This document shows, one piece after another, positions 34,827 to 49,356 of a stretch of 64,000 bases of DNA (positions within the stretch are counted from its first letter, which is position 1; every line of letters begins with the position of its first letter). The DNA comes from Akanthomyces muscarius (Eukaryota > Ascomycota > Sordariomycetes > Hypocreales > Cordycipitaceae). The stretch is from the NCBI RefSeq assembly GCF_028009165.1, contig NC_079242.1, positions 124,001 to 188,000 on the forward strand, given 5' to 3'. Position numbers and translations under genes: made by a program. The notes under the pieces are model-generated. The model ran no database searches and was not told where the DNA came from. It was given only the letters and a program-made list of their open reading frames with translations.

Positions 34827-37314
34827 ATGGCGCCTGCACTCAAATTCCTAGCCCTGTCCTTGCCAGTCGTCGCGCGAGCGGCCGCAACATCTCGCGACGT
34901 CCACTATGACCCCATCGACTATGTCGACCAGCTGATTGGCTCCAGCAACGGTGGCAACGTCTTCCCTGGCGCCACCGTGCCCTACGGCATGGCCAAGGCT
35001 GTTGCCGACACTGACAGCGGCAGCAACCAGGGTGGCTTCACCCTCGACGGCTCGCCCGTCACGGGCTTCAGCGTTCTGCACGACTCTGGCACCGGAGGCT
35101 CTCCCTCTCTCGGCAATTTTCCATTATTTCCGTACGCCTCCTGCAAGAATAATGATGTCGATCTGTGCGATTTCCCGAAGAAGACGCGCGCACAGCATGG
35201 CACGTTCAAGAACGACAGTGTCGTCGCCACGCCTGGCTACTTTGGCATCACGCTCGATAGCGGCCCGAAGGTGGAGATGACGGCCACCCATCACGCAGCG
35301 CTTTTCAAGTTCACCTTTAACGGCGCCAAGGATGGCGACAAGCCTCTCATTTTACAGGATTTGACCGACTTGTCCAACTCGCGCCAGGATAACGGCACAA
35401 TCTCCGTGGACCCCCAGACGGGCCGTATCAAGGGTAACGCCGTCTTTGTTGCTAGTTTCTCTCAGGGCATGTACAAGGCCTACTTTTGCACCGACTTCAA
35501 GGGGCCCAAGATTGCCGACTCAGGCATCTTTGCTGATAGCCGCGCGAGTACCAAAGTCCACGATCTCAAGATCTCGCGCTCCATCAACGGCTACCCTCTG
35601 CCCGGCGGTGCCTTTGTCCGCTTCGCGGACAACCACACACCCGTCTATGCGCGTGTGGGTGTCAGTCTCATCAGTGAGGACCAGGCGTGCTCCAATGCCG
35701 AGAATGAAATTCCCAATTTTGACTTCAACAAGCATTCTCGGGAAGCCAGAGATGCATGGAAGTCTAAGCTGATCAACATCAAGGTTGAGACCGAAGGCGT
35801 CGACGAGTCCTTTGTGAAGAACTTCTACTCTGGAATCTACCGCACCATGGTCAACCCTCAGAACTACACTGGCGAGAATCCTCTGTGGAACGATGGCGAG
35901 CCTTACTTCGACTCATTTTACTGTATTTGGGATCTATTCCGCTCTCAATTGCCTTTCCTCACCATTCTCGACCCTTCTGCCGTGTCGCAGATGATCCGCT
36001 CTCTTATTTCTACTTACGAAAATGATGGCTGGCTGCCCGACTGTCGCATGAGTCTCAGTCGCGGATACACGCAAGGTGGTTCAAATGCCGATAATGTCTT
36101 GGCCGATGCATATCTCAAGGGCCTCGAGGGCGGCATCGATTGGGCTAAGGGCTATGAGGCTGTGAAGAAGGACGCCGAAGTCGAGCCATTCGACTGGTGC
36201 TGCCACGGACGAGGTGGAATCGATTCCTGGAAAGAGCTCGGCTACATCCCCGTACAAGACTTTGACTACAAGGGTTTCGGCACTCTCACTCGCAGCCTCA
36301 GCCGTACGCTCGAGTACGCTTACAATGATTTTGCCATTTCTCAGATTGCCGGTCGGATGGGTAAGAAGGATGAGCAGCAAAAGTACCTCTCCTCCAGCCG
36401 CAACTGGGAGAACTTGTACCGTGCGGAGCAAAAGTCGTCGTTTGAGAATGGTACCGATACCGGCTTCTCTGGCTTCTTTCAACCCAAGTACCTAAACCAG
36501 ACTTGGGGATACCAGGATCCGCTCAAGTGCAGCAACCTGGACAGCAAGAGCGTCTGCTCGCTCCAAAATAGTGGCCCCGAAACCTTTGAGAGCAGCATCT
36601 GGGAGTACGGATTGTAAGTAAAAATTCATGCCAACCGAAACAACAAATACTGATTCCTATTCTAGCTTTGTTCCGCACGACCAAGCTCTCCTTGTTACTC
36701 TCTATGGTGGCCCCGATGCCTTCTGTCGCCGACTTGACTATCTACATGACCAGGGCATCACTTACATCGGAAATGAGCCTGCCTTCCTCACCGTTTTCCA
36801 GTATCACTATGCCGGCCGTCCTGCCCTGTCTGCCAAGCGCAGCCACTTCTACATTCCCCGATTTTTCCAGCCAACGCCTGCCGGTCTTCCCGGAAACGAC
36901 GACAGCGGCGCGATGGGCTCCTTTGTCGCCTTCAGCATGATGGGGCTGTTCCCCAACCCCGGACAGGACGTCTACCTCATCACACCTCCATATTTCAGCA
37001 GCGTCTCCATCAAGCATCCTATCACAGGAAAGACGGCCAAGATTCGCAACGTCAACTTTGACGCCTCGTACAACGACATTTACATTCAGAGCGCGACACT
37101 TGACGGCAAACCCTACACGAAGAACTGGATTGACCACTCTTTCTTTACGGAAGGCAAAGAGCTTGTCCTGACGCTCGGAAAGAACGAGAGCAGTTGGGGC
37201 ACCGCCGTGGGCGACCTGCCCCCTAGCTTGGGCCGGTACTCTGGCTACAACCAAACTTACTCCAAGAGATGGTCTGTCCCAGGAGGTGCACAGCTGTACC
37301 CGCCTTCCATGTAA
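34827..37314 (+). CDS. Secreted GH92 alpha-1,2-mannosidase
   Basis: Exo-acting, calcium-dependent alpha-mannosidase of 811 residues; exons 34827-36613 and 36666-37314 join in phase 2 (GTAAGT donor, TTCTAG acceptor) as IWEYGFFVPHDQ. A signal peptide (MAPALKFLALSLPVVARAAA) sends it out of the cell. GH92 marks: DYVDQLIGSSNGGNVFPGATVPYGM at the start of the N-terminal beta domain (quoted here as two parts: DYVDQLIGSS and NVFPGATVPYGM), GFSVLHDSGTGG, FYCIWDLFRSQLP, DGWLPDCRMS, and GNDDSGAMGSF, which holds the conserved acidic pair thought to act as base. Several N-glycosylation sequons are present (NDS, NGT, NYT, NQT). It probably trims mannans or N-glycans of cell walls or host glycoproteins. It ends 121 bp from the convergent sphingomyelinase gene. 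Confidence 0.93.
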
Positions 37315-37435
37315 ATACACAATACGGCTGACTGGCATTTTATTAGTAATTTAAATTTGATACTATCTACTTCGACAACCTGCTCTTCATTTGTGAACCC
37401 CGCTATCAATTCTTTAGCCTTGGACCGTTGTCCTT

Positions 37436-39790
37436 TCAGCACAGGACTAGGGCGAGAACAAGTGTAGTGACCATGAACAGCGCCCGTGGAAGCTGCATTG
37501 TGAGGGCCGATGAATTGGGCGACATTGTTGCTGTGGGCGAAGTAGCGGTGCCGCTTTCACTACCTGAAGTGGTGGAGCCACGCTTCACGCACTCTGCATC
37601 AGCGCTCCGGGGAGATGGCTGAATCAATGACCGTAGGCGAGCCGGGGACTCTACTTGCTTCCAGGGCTTAATCATTGCGCCTTTGGCAATAAATCTCGCT
37701 TGAAGATCCTCAAGTAAATCCTGTCGCGATGCGAGCAGGCGCAGCATGTCAGGCATGACCGGATTGTCGCACTGCGCACGCCTCGGTCGCTCCAACTGAA
37801 CATCTCTCTTACTAAATGTCGCGCCAGGCTTGATCTTATGGCAGTTATCCTGGCTGCGACCGGCACGGAGCTGGCAGATTTCCCGATCCTTGCAGTCTTC
37901 GTCGCACTTCTTCTTGATCCAGCCGCGACTCTTGCGAGATACATACTCGTCGAATAGAGTTGTGTTGCTTTCGAATGCTGAGGTGACATTGTGCCAGAAA
38001 GATGGCGTCAGATCAGCCTCCGCCGCGACGGGTGGAGAGAGCAGCGCGCCATACGTCTCTTTGGCAGAGTAGTATTTCTTCCAAACAGGTCCGGACTTTT
38101 GGAACTCTGGGTCGTCCATATCGGCCATATATGTAACGGAATCGAGAATGGCAAATGTATCGGGGTCGACGTCGTACACGCGGAAAGCGGGCATGCCAGA
38201 AGTCGGCACGAGAGATGGACAGATGTAGGACATGGCAGTGGCGTGTGATGAGTCGCGCTTCGAGTAGTCCGAGTAGCTGACCTCGAAATGGTCGTCGTGG
38301 GTGTGGCCAAAGAACAGGCCACGAATGGTTGTCGAGTACCGTTGAACAACCTGGTCGAAGTAGTTGGCGTAGTCGGTCAGCGCATCGGAGGTGCCCATGG
38401 GCATGTGACCAATGATGTACACATTTTCCCCAGCCTTCTCCGCCTTGTCGAGTTCCTTCACCAGCCATGCTAGCTGACCATTGGGATCCTGCAGCATCTT
38501 TTGTTGATAAACGGCAAAGTTGAATCGATAATACATGTTGGTGTTCAGGGAAATGACCCGCAAGTTGCCGTTGGGGTACTTAGTAGAGTAAGCACCAATG
38601 TCCAGAACTTCCTGTTTGGCGGCGTCTCCAATCCATGACGCCCATTTCTTTGCTATGGCATCGTATACCCACTGAGATGCGTTTCCAACCGACTTGGGCT
38701 CGAAGATGTTGACGGGATGCACTTCGTGATTGCCGATGGTGCCGTACACTAGCTTGAAGCTGTCGTTCATCTTGTTGTAGGCGTCGTCAACTACAGCGGT
38801 GTTAGTACAGAGTTTCCATTCGTCCTCTTTCGTCGTCGGCTTACTCTCATTGAGATTATAAGGCTTGCTGGTATTAGAAAGCATATGGTCAACAATGTCA
38901 CCAGTGAAAATGGTAAATGCTTGATCCGGAAACATTTTCTCGATCGCGTTGTACATGCTCAGCTCGAGCGACTCAGGGACGCCGCAATTGTGGTCGCCGT
39001 AAGGTCCAGCAGGGGATTTTGTATTGCCTGGCTCATCATCTTTGGTAAACGGTCTAATTGATTAATGTTAAGTTTTCCCTTGCAATGATTCTTGGAAGAA
39101 AGGTGCTTGTTACATACCTGCAGCAGATTGCCTTCTTGCACTCAGTGCTGGAGCCCGTCACGTAGAGTGGATCGACATGAATGTCGCTGTAATGAACGAC
39201 TTTCAGAGGCTTCTTATTGCTGGGAGCAGGGGCCGGTGCATCACAATATGGCTTCGACGGAAAAGGAACTGTCCACTCCTGAACTTTTGGGTAGTCGCAG
39301 ACGCCGAGAAATGTGATGCAGAATTGAATAGCAGCCGTGGAGTTGGGCTCTACGTTCCGAGCCAGCTCGGCCAGCGCTGGAACCTCGCGCTCGACAGTAC
39401 CAGCACAGAATTCCTCATCGTAGGACTGTTGCACAATCAGAATGACGAAATTAATCAACAAGGAGACAATGCATTACAGTGCTTGCCAAACACAATGTTT
39501 TCCCGACCGAAACAAGTGGCTCGTCGCTGTCCTCAACCAGTCCTTTGATGACACTGATGAGATTCTGGCAGAACGGTTAAAAGACAGCGTCGGACTTCGA
39601 TAAATAGACAACTGACCTGGCAAGAATCACAAGTTTTGACCTCAAACATGTCTCTAGTCTCCAACGCCCAAGTGCCTGCCTCCAGTGACCTCTGGAGCAT
39701 TGCGTGCTTGCTTATTAGCTGCTGGGCACGCGCTAGAAACGCGCATTGAAAAGCTAGGGCAACGAGGCCCAAAAAGCGAACGAGGGCCAT
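37436..39790 (-). CDS. Secreted acid sphingomyelinase-type phosphodiesterase, probably GPI-anchored
   Basis: Metallophosphoesterase expected to hydrolyse sphingomyelin or inositol-phosphoceramide-like lipids. Exons 39790-39617, 39564-39478, 39425-39118 and 39053-37436 give 728 residues with all phases closed. After a signal peptide (LVRFLGLVALAFQCAFLA) comes a saposin-B-like segment with spaced Cys (FEVKTCDSCQ, EEFCAGTVE, IQFCITFLGVC). The two-metal site follows in order: SDIHVD, TGDIVDH, GTIGNHEVHP, IIGHMPMG, GHTHDDHFE. The C-terminus is Ser/Thr-rich and ends in a hydrophobic run (LFMVTTLVLALVLC), fitting a GPI signal. A Cys-rich basic stretch (KKKCDEDCKDREICQ) follows the catalytic domain. 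The wall or membrane location is inferred. Confidence 0.92.
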
Positions 39791-40676
39791 TTTGCGCGAA
39801 TGTTCTGATTCCTCTCAAGACCAACCCTGGAAAATAGAAGTGAAGTCGTTACCTTGAAGTACTTGTCGCTGAACAGAAAGCACCCCATTGCCATTACCGC
39901 GCACCGAGCAGAGACTCCTCACGGACGAATTGTCTTGGAAAGATTGGTACGCGGCGTCCATACGAGCAAGGGCCCTTTACGTCCGACGAGGGAGCTCGCA
40001 GCTGCGGGGGAATAATTGTGTGGCGGCCCCGTCAGCTCTAACTATTACTAGGGTCAGAAAGCTGAAGGAGTGACATTGGGAACTGAGAGCCCCTGTCCAT
40101 ACTCCGCATTCTGCTATCAACTTTAGTATCCGCTTCGTAAGCGTTCGAAACGGCGATTGGTAGCGGATACCTTTCACTGACCCACGTGTGGGCGAGCGGA
40201 GACAGTCTCGTATGGTTCTAGTCCAGTTCTTCAATCTTGCTCAGCCCTTCGGCCTCTTCCCTAGCCCGGCGGCCGCTAGGTGTCTAATGAAAGGGGCGGG
40301 GCGCGGGGGGCAAGGGGGGGGATAATGGAGCTGGGAATGAATTCGCAACACTGCTGGAAAGAAACGATCTCCGGGGAGATGGCAGCCCCATAGCGCTATA
40401 TGGGGTGACGGCAATCCGTCGCAGACAGCTACTTATGCAATACATGGTCAAGAAAGGACTTTGGAAAACGGCACTTGATGACACAATCCAAAACGAATTT
40501 ACTGCGATCGATAATATGAGAGAAGCTTGGAACCGCCACATCGCAGCAAGTGAATGAAAACTATATATTAGAAGGTAAATATAAGACTAGATCGTACATT
40601 TTGCTCGTAACAGGGGCATTTGCCAAGGAGACAAAGTTGAAAGATCGTACTAGACATAAACGTGAAGAAACTACGT
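39791..40676. other. Intergenic, 0.9 kb
   Basis: 5' flank of the sphingomyelinase and 3' flank of the HsbA-type gene. It has a G-rich run at 40295-40321. No gene is supported. Confidence 0.5.
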
Positions 40677-41969
<1,293 letters not shown>

Positions 41970-44230
41970 TTTGATCGGCAAGCACTGAAGGTGAGGGGTT
42001 TAACGAAGGTCAAAAGGGTTGGAAACGAGTGAATGTAAGGAGGAGAAAGACTGATGAGGAGTTGCAGGGGAAACTTGAGTAGGATGTATGAGAATTTATT
42101 ATGCAACCTGCCATCTTAAGCGCGGGGCGAGATGGCTCACAAGCTACCGAGGCGAAAACTATAAATTACCTGACAACTTCTAGCGCGCCATACTATAGCC
42201 AGTAGCTGGCTTGGACAATCAGGCTGCGTGATGAAATGAGCATTTGGCTTATGGATACGAGCACCAATAGACAAGTGAGAAATACAATAGCCACACATGA
42301 GCTGGCGACGCCACATTACAAGTAGCAGATGAACTAAAAAGAGCCTTGCAGAATACTTGCAGAAATGGGTGCACCAATGAGGCGTCAATACGGGCCGGAG
42401 ATGCCAGCCCATTTCGGAAATGCCCGACGTAACCAATGCTGCACCTCTCTAGCACAACTCTGACTGGAGAACGATAGTCGGCGCGGGGTAGCTTGGGTTC
42501 GGGTTGACCGTGAAAACAACAGATCTACTCCGCCCCGATCGAGACCCTGATGAGCGACAACGGGCGAGAAACGGGACGATCACTTTGTCAAACATAGGAG
42601 TAGAATGCACACTATCAACTGCACTTAATTATTGAGGACTGAATCTGGGACAGGCAGTGAGATCAAGCTGCTATCGCTGCCTTTGTTTGTTTACCATGTG
42701 GTGCGGCAGCCCCGACTGAAATTTGTACAATGCAAGCTGCAAGCCATGGCCTGTCATTTGCCGTTAGGCCCATATCCCGCCAAGTAAAAATAGAGACTAA
42801 CTAATACGGAGCCACCCACCAACTCCTGGCGCGGTGGATGCAGCGCCACGCCGAGACTGGGCATTTCAATTTTAACCGTGGCCGAGATTTGCCTCTGAAT
42901 CCTACCTCTCCACTTGCCGCTGTTTGTCTTGTGCCAGCCCTCGGTTGTCTACCCCATTTGGGTCCACACCATACTCACTATTGACGCCACCAACTTACAC
43001 GACGCTGCACGCTTGCTGTATTTGGCCGTCGCAGGTCCATTTCCACCAGCCGGTCGTTGTCATAGAATGTAGCCATGTTCGCCGCGGTGGTTCGCGTGGG
43101 AACCGCAGAAGGCAAGGTCCAGGGCTGGTCAGACGACGGATGACTGCCCCCGATGAGCGAGCGCCCCCTAGGGCGGAAAGTGACCAAGTCCGCGATGGTT
43201 CGAAAAAAAGAGACAAAAGCATCCACAGTCGTTTCGGGGCCGTTACCCGCAACAGAATTCACCAAACCCATTCGTGCCAATTTTCAGTCGTGCCTACCCC
43301 CATATATCCCCGCAATGGCTCTCCATCTGGAGTAATGTGCCTGGGTCGATTGCACATCTACCCCCCGAGGTCAAGTGAACTGTCAGCATTGACCTAGTGA
43401 AATTGTTCGCTCTGCTCGACCTCCCTATTTTGGAAGGACCGATTTCGCATTACGCTGCCGTTTGACAATTGCAAGTCGGGGGAATTGTTTCTTCTTCTCC
43501 GTGCCAGTGTGGCACAAAACTACACTTTGAGGACTCGGCAGAGGTAAGCGTACGACTGCATCACTCACAGGCATAAAAAAAAGCGAGACCGTTTCGCCTC
43601 AACTGCGGGTAAAATGAGTAGGGTGATACTGGTTTAGAAACTTCTCTCAGCCTCGAGTCAATAGTGCGCGCTATCTTGTTTTTGGTAGCTGCTTGATCAG
43701 ATGTTTCATTCGGCAGTTTGAACAAGATGGCTGGATCCGGTACGTCCATACAGTGCCCTCCATGCAGACCCAAGCGAATTAGTGGTGTCTGTATCTCTAA
43801 CTGGCATACTTGGCCAATCAAAATGAACGTGGGGTTGCACTGTACCATGTTTTCCAATTGAACTCCGATGGCGCAAACACTACTTGGGCCAAGTCCCGTT
43901 ACCTAGCAAAGCTTGGAAGGCTCACTCCATTCTTTGACGTGAAGCAGAATGCGGGGTAATGTCAGCCTTTACTATCACGTAGCGATATTATGTCGTTTAT
44001 ACCTGTATAGCTTCGTGTGGCGTGAGAATACTAAGGAACTGAGCCTCGGAAGCACATGGAAATTGAGACCCGTGAGAAGCAGTGTGTTGCCGTGTAGGAT
44101 TCAAAAGATATAAAAACCCCCAAAAGTCTCCCAGTCCTACGACTGAAAGTTCTTACAGACAAATCACTCATCACAGTCTTCATACTTTCAACCCATCCTT
44201 CTTCTTTCTTAACGCTCCACGTTCTTCACC
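41970..44230. other. Intergenic, 2.3 kb, divergent HsbA promoters
   Basis: Separates two divergently transcribed HsbA genes. Open frames are short and not protein-like. The TATA box of the plus-strand gene is listed separately. Confidence 0.5.
44109..44116 (+). promoter_or_regulatory. TATA box of the small HsbA gene
   Basis: TATAAAAA, 115 bp before the ATG at 44231. A CT-rich leader (44195-44228) follows, typical of highly expressed fungal genes. Confidence 0.6.
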
Positions 44231-44761
44231 ATGAAGTTCTCTGCTCAAATTGCCGTTGCCTGCCTCAGCGCTGGTGCTTTGGCTCATGTCGCACCCCGCG
44301 CTCTTTCCGATTTCCAGCAGGTCCTCACCACTGTACAAACCGATGTCGATAATCTTGACTCGGCCATTAACGCATTCACCGGCAATACTGCGCCAGTGCA
44401 ATCGGCCGCCACCACCCTCGTCAACGACATCAACAGCGGCAACAGCCAGCTCTCTGGCCAGCCCGTCTTGAGTCTTGCTGACACCTTCACTCTCAACAAC
44501 CAGGTCACCTCTTTCAAAAACCACGCCAAGACTCTGGTCACTGACATCAAGGCCAAGCGCCCTACTGTCATTTCTACTGGCAACTGTGGGCTTGTTCGGG
44601 ACAACGTCAATGCCATCAACACCGCCGCTGGGGCCCTGATCCAGACTATCGTTGCCAAAGCCAATCCTTCGGCCAAGAGCATTGCTGAAGGTCAAGCCAA
44701 GGACATCCAAGCCATTCTTGACGATGGCAAGGCTTACTACACCACTGCCAACTGCCCTTAA
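44231..44761 (+). CDS. HsbA-family secreted protein
   Basis: A 176-residue secreted protein, single exon, with signal peptide MKFSAQIAVACLSAGALA. The mature part is one helical HsbA domain (SDFQQVLTTVQTDVDNLDSA, VTSFKNHAKTLVTDIKAK) with the typical Cys in GNCGLVRDN and a second Cys at the C-terminal TANCP. Family members bind hydrophobic surfaces and, in Aspergillus, recruit a cutinase-type hydrolase; the role here is inferred. There is no repeat or GPI tail, unlike its neighbour at 40.7-42.0 kb. The start context CACCATGAAG is strong and a TATA box lies 115 bp upstream, so high, regulated expression is likely. Confidence 0.92.
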   Translation: MKFSAQIAVACLSAGALAHVAPRALSDFQQVLTTVQTDVDNLDSAINAFTGNTAPVQSAATTLVNDINSGNSQLSGQPVLSLADTFTLNNQVTSFKNHAKTLVTDIKAKRPTVISTGNCGLVRDNVNAINTAAGALIQTIVAKANPSAKSIAEGQAKDIQAILDDGKAYYTTANCP

Positions 44762-46040
44762 GGCTTGCGGCATTGCTTCAATCACTGGGAGGCTGCTTTA
44801 TGAAAAAGACCGGCTCTTTTGTACTCATCGGGGCACGATGGAGACGCGAGCTTTGCAAACTGCCTCAGTATAGCTACGTTGGATGACAGCTGAATAAACC
44901 GTTAAAGTAAAGATCGCTCAGTTCTCTCACTTTTTTTGATAAAAGAGACACATCCGACATGGCATTGTAGTTTTCTTACTGCCTCAATCTTCGGGCTGCT
45001 CCAGTGTAGTCTATTCTTCGGAATGGCCCCGTCAGTGACCTGTAGTCTGACTGTGAAGCAAGAGAGATAGTTGATGGAAAAGTGGTTTACACACATCATT
45101 GCGCTTAGCGCTTACTATGGTCACCATAAAAGCGATTACGAAACTTGATAGAAACCTTGTAAGGGAAACCATTATGAGATTTACTAGCTATTTTGACGTA
45201 GTCGAAGTAAACTATGACTACGGCCAAGCGAGGCTAGTAAAAACACCATAAAATCTTGCTTTGTCGTTGACTCCCTTTCACGTAAAGCGTGGCGAGTCTG
45301 GATTTAGTCTTCGCGGAGACAGTTTTCGCTAGAACTATGTTGTAGGACTCAGCCGGAAGTGCCTCTTTCCTGACATCATGGCACCTCGGGGAACCTTCTA
45401 TGCGGCTCTTATGCGGGATCAAGTGGTCCAGGTTGTCGGCAACCTGTTTGCCCGGAGAATTATAGATGGAAAGACATCCAATAGAGTCGGGCTAGTCTAG
45501 GGCTAGCTGTACGTAGAGAGTATCGGCTCCATTTTGGAAACTAGTATTGATCAAATCAAACTAGCCGCGCAGAAATGCTGTTGGTGGCGAGATTCCAGCC
45601 GGCGACCTCGTCATTAATAAATTGGACAGTGCTCCTGAATGTAGCTAGGTCGCGCTGCTGTGTAGTAGCGATTGTACCGGCATCAAAGACGACAGCTTAC
45701 ATGAGCTTGATGACGAAGCAAGTCGTGACAACTGGAGTACGGGTGAATATTTGTATCGACAGAAAATGTGTAAAGTTCGGCACTACAGGAGTACTTTAAT
45801 ATGTTGTGTCTAGGCCGGGCGATGAAAGAAAGAAAGAAAGAAAGAAAAAACAAAGCTCAGCAATTGGAAACTGGTAAATTGAGTCACGTGAGTTTAGTAA
45901 AGAATATTGAATTTAAGTCGTTCTAACTAGCACTGACATGTCTCTGTCAGGAGTGGTTTACGACACAATACTAGACGCTTCTCACAGCTAGTAAGATTCC
46001 TATGATACTCGCGACTGAACAAAAGCTGGACAATATTCTA
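44762..46040. other. Intergenic, 1.3 kb
   Basis: Between two convergent HsbA-type genes. It holds a GAAA microsatellite. No gene is supported. Confidence 0.5.
45824..45850. repeat. GAAA tetranucleotide microsatellite
   Basis: About six GAAA units running into an A-rich stretch. Confidence 0.9.
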
Positions 46041-46556
46041 TCAGACCGCATTACCATCGCAACTCAGAGTGTTATACTGGTCAAGGATCTTGCCCATCAT
46101 ATCGTCGCTGAGACTTTTGGCCAGCGGCTTGAGTTCACTCGGAATCTTCCGCGAGACGGAGGTGAAGAATATGGTACCGAAAGTGAAAGCGCGGAGCAGA
46201 GGAAGTATGGTAGCACGACATTCGCTAGACTTCTGGACGACCTCTCGCCGCTCCGCCAAGTGGCCCATTGCGATGTAAATCTCCGACTTGAGCGTGTAGA
46301 AGTCCACAAGCAGTGTTCTCGCCTCATCCAGAGTCAGGACCGGCTGGTTTTTAATCGTGGAGATGGCTTGCCTGAAGAACTGCTGAGTCGTATTCAGCTG
46401 ATTTGCGACACCAATGATGGCGTTGTCAACCGCAACAAAATCAGCTGTGGCATTCCTCAAGTAGGCTTGGAATAGGGAGAGGTCGCGTTTCTGTAGATTC
46501 TTGGCGCCAACGGTGGCGGTCAGCGCAACTAGAACGAGTTGAATGAAAGACTTCAT
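46041..46556 (-). CDS. Divergent HsbA-like secreted protein
   Basis: A 171-residue single-exon protein with signal peptide MKSFIQLVLVALTATVGA. The layout matches HsbA: LFQAYLRNATADFVAVDNAI, then a helix pair (LDEARTLLVDFYTLKSEIYI) and a Cys at SSECRATILP where the family has its central Cys. A short Lys-Arg site (LQKRDLS) right after the signal may be cut by a Kex2-type protease. Similarity to the other two HsbA genes is low, so it is an old or fast-evolving paralogue. The ATG at 46556 begins the signal peptide; the upstream open frame was ignored. It completes a group of three related genes within 6 kb. Confidence 0.72.
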   Translation of the reverse strand: MKSFIQLVLVALTATVGAKNLQKRDLSLFQAYLRNATADFVAVDNAIIGVANQLNTTQQFFRQAISTIKNQPVLTLDEARTLLVDFYTLKSEIYIAMGHLAERREVVQKSSECRATILPLLRAFTFGTIFFTSVSRKIPSELKPLAKSLSDDMMGKILDQYNTLSCDGNAV

Positions 46557-49356
46557 AATAAACGGAGATAAAGATGTGTCTGGATAATAATATATTGAAG
46601 AAAGAGTAAGAGGTGCGGATCCAGTTTTGCATAGCTGGCTAGCAGACCAGCTGTTTAAATATATTCGCGGCCATAGCCGTCGCATGCTGCCGAGAGCGAA
46701 AAAAAGGTTTACGAGAATCAATATCGCATAGAAGGAGTCAAGATGTCTATCTGCCTATAAAGCTGCATCTAGTGCTGCATGGCGTTGCGTCTGCTTATTG
46801 GGGAGGGGTAGATCCAGCACCCACATCATCACAACTGTTCTGGTGGCCACGCTCAATCTGGCTTGTACTTGCACCTATCACTTTACCAAGCGGTGCATTA
46901 ATCTTGAAACATGGCTCACAATGGTTGCTAGACTATATTTTTGTATTTTCCTTTTTTTTTTTAAGGTTTTGAATGGGAATTAACCGCTTGTATTGGTCAT
47001 TGTAGATGAACGTCTGCCGGAGTTGGCGCGCACCGGCGCGCCGTGCAGACGCAGCAATTCAGACGTAGTGCTACCATTGGCGCTAACACAGTTTCCGCCC
47101 AGAAGAAGCATTACCGGATGCAGGTCGCGGCCCGCTAGATTATTCCTATGGTGACATTTTCTACTGCAGTTGTGGCTTACCAACCCTGTCCAGACCTTTC
47201 GACAGGTGGCGCTGGCGCTGGTGCTGCGGGAGCATTCAAGCCGCCATGCAAAGTCACAGCATCATCTCGTTGTTGCGGGACGAAACAGTACACCGAACCG
47301 GAGGGAGATGCAGCAAACCGACGAACAGCGAACACTGCTAAAAAAAAAGTACTGATGACGGGTTTGACACAGTTCTGCGGGGTGTTGGCCGTCCTCTCTG
47401 CAGCTTACACAGCATTAGTTGCATTAAAGGCAAGTAATGTGATTCACTTGACTGAAATACCAGTCAAGCTACAGCTTGGGAGATTTCGAGCGCTTGCAAG
47501 TCAGAATCAGAACCAACACTAGCCATTAATCTGCTTACAGGACTCATCTGCCATGCTCACAATCCAGCTCCTCGAGCCTGGGGCGCTGCTGCAATTTCTT
47601 GGTCGCGGTGGGGGTGCTGGCCACTTCAAGCAAAAGATCACATGCAACCGAGGATTTTGAAGACCATATTTTCGATAATGTAATAGCTCAGTAAATCCTA
47701 CAACATTGCAGGAGGTGGCGTTGGCTGTCAAGTCCACGATGCACAACGCTAGCGGCGCGCCTGTTAGGCTTGTGAACTAAGCTACCACCACCAAGATAAG
47801 ATGGCCGCAGCTTAAAGCAAGTGTTGACGTTATAGCATAGATTCTCATCTGAGTTCGAGCTAAGATACATCCAATCGCATTCATGATGGTAGTCCCAGAC
47901 ACTCGGGGGTGACAAACTCACCATCTGGGACCTCTTCCGGCCGGTGGTAGATGGCGGAGGAAATGGCGGGGGTGGCCGAGCGAAACGGCGCGGGGGACTT
48001 GAACCGCCACAGCGGAGCAGAGAATCTTTGATGGCTGGAAGCGAGGAAATTGCTCCTCGAAATGACTGTAGTTGCCTAGTTGCCTAGTGTCCTAGCTTGT
48101 ATGCAACAACAACGCCACCCGTAAGACTGTCGCTAATTCGGGCTTTGGCACGGGCAACAAGGCTGTGGGTTGCGGGGCCGCCAGCGCCAGGACATGTTAA
48201 CCTAAGCGTGGCTACCATCGAGACCAGCAATTGACCAGATTAAAAAGTTCACTACACTGTTGGCAGGAGGATCGGGCCAACCCTCTCGCCGCTTTTCCCG
48301 TTAGCCACACTCTTTCTCCTTGCCTTCGCGGCCAACCAGGCGCTTTCAACTCAGCGTGCTGCAGCTCAATTTTCGAGCCGTCCACCCCCACCGTGTTATG
48401 CTTCGGGTCTGTAATCTGTAATCTGTAGCACGCGAGCCTTTGGCGGAGGCTATGCTTGGTCCCCCCATTCCTTCCGGCCTACCTTAAGTTAGTGCCTACG
48501 GCGCGAGTGAGTTGGGCCGGCGAGCAACCCACTCAGCCGGAGGATGCTACTCTTCTCACCTAGCGTGCTCACTAACACGCTGCGACAAACTCCCGTCGCA
48601 GTGTCTGGCTTTGGAACAGTCCGGTCTTTCGTCCAATATCTCTCCTTCAGCTTGTTAGAGATAGAAGAGATGATCAAGGCACCGAGGTTCCACTCGCCAT
48701 CAGCGCCAAGCTCCCCGAAACTCTTCACCTTTTAGAGGCGCATTGGTGTAAAAAGCGCATTCGCTAATGACAGTGGAACTAATGTTCTTCTTGGGGACAG
48801 TATTACATTACATAGCTAATATCAGATGAAAAGACAGAGGCTCACTATCCCTCCCACAGCTAATCACATTACTGAGATGCTATAATGAAGGCTAGAGGCG
48901 CTGGAAGCATACACTGGAGGTGGCGCTACAGGCCCTGAAGGTGCTAGAGGTGGCGCTGTAAGCACAACGTTTTATTAGGTACTGCTGACCTCTGATGGCT
49001 GTGTCTGCCATTCCTCCTGCGATTTGAGTGCTGCATGACGTTGAACGCGATTTGACATTTAGAGGCACAGTAATAAACGAGCCTATCAGGGAAATATGCT
49101 TTGTATCCGGCCGAACAACAGCTGGAAAACAAGAGCTACTGGGGGAACCTAGAACTGTTATCTGGTTCTTTCTACTACTTGGTACGATTATTCTATTATT
49201 TTCACTATGGGTCTTGGTCCTAGCGAGTTAAACATGGCCTTCGGCATTTTTGCTTCCATATTTCAATCATTCATATTTCATAGATCAATTTTGCACGCAA
49301 CCATGTTCTCTGAAAAGAACACCGTGATGAACAGACATGGCCATCGTCTATTTGCT
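46557..49356. other. Gene-poor region, 2.8 kb
   Basis: No supported gene. An inverted GGCGCGC-containing element occurs near 47025-47042 (GGCGCGCACCGGCGCGCC). Short open frames do not look like proteins. Confidence 0.45.

Noticed and set aside
47148..47522. Plus-strand open frame of 124 codons
   Set aside because: Low similarity to any protein pattern and no supporting signals; treated as random.
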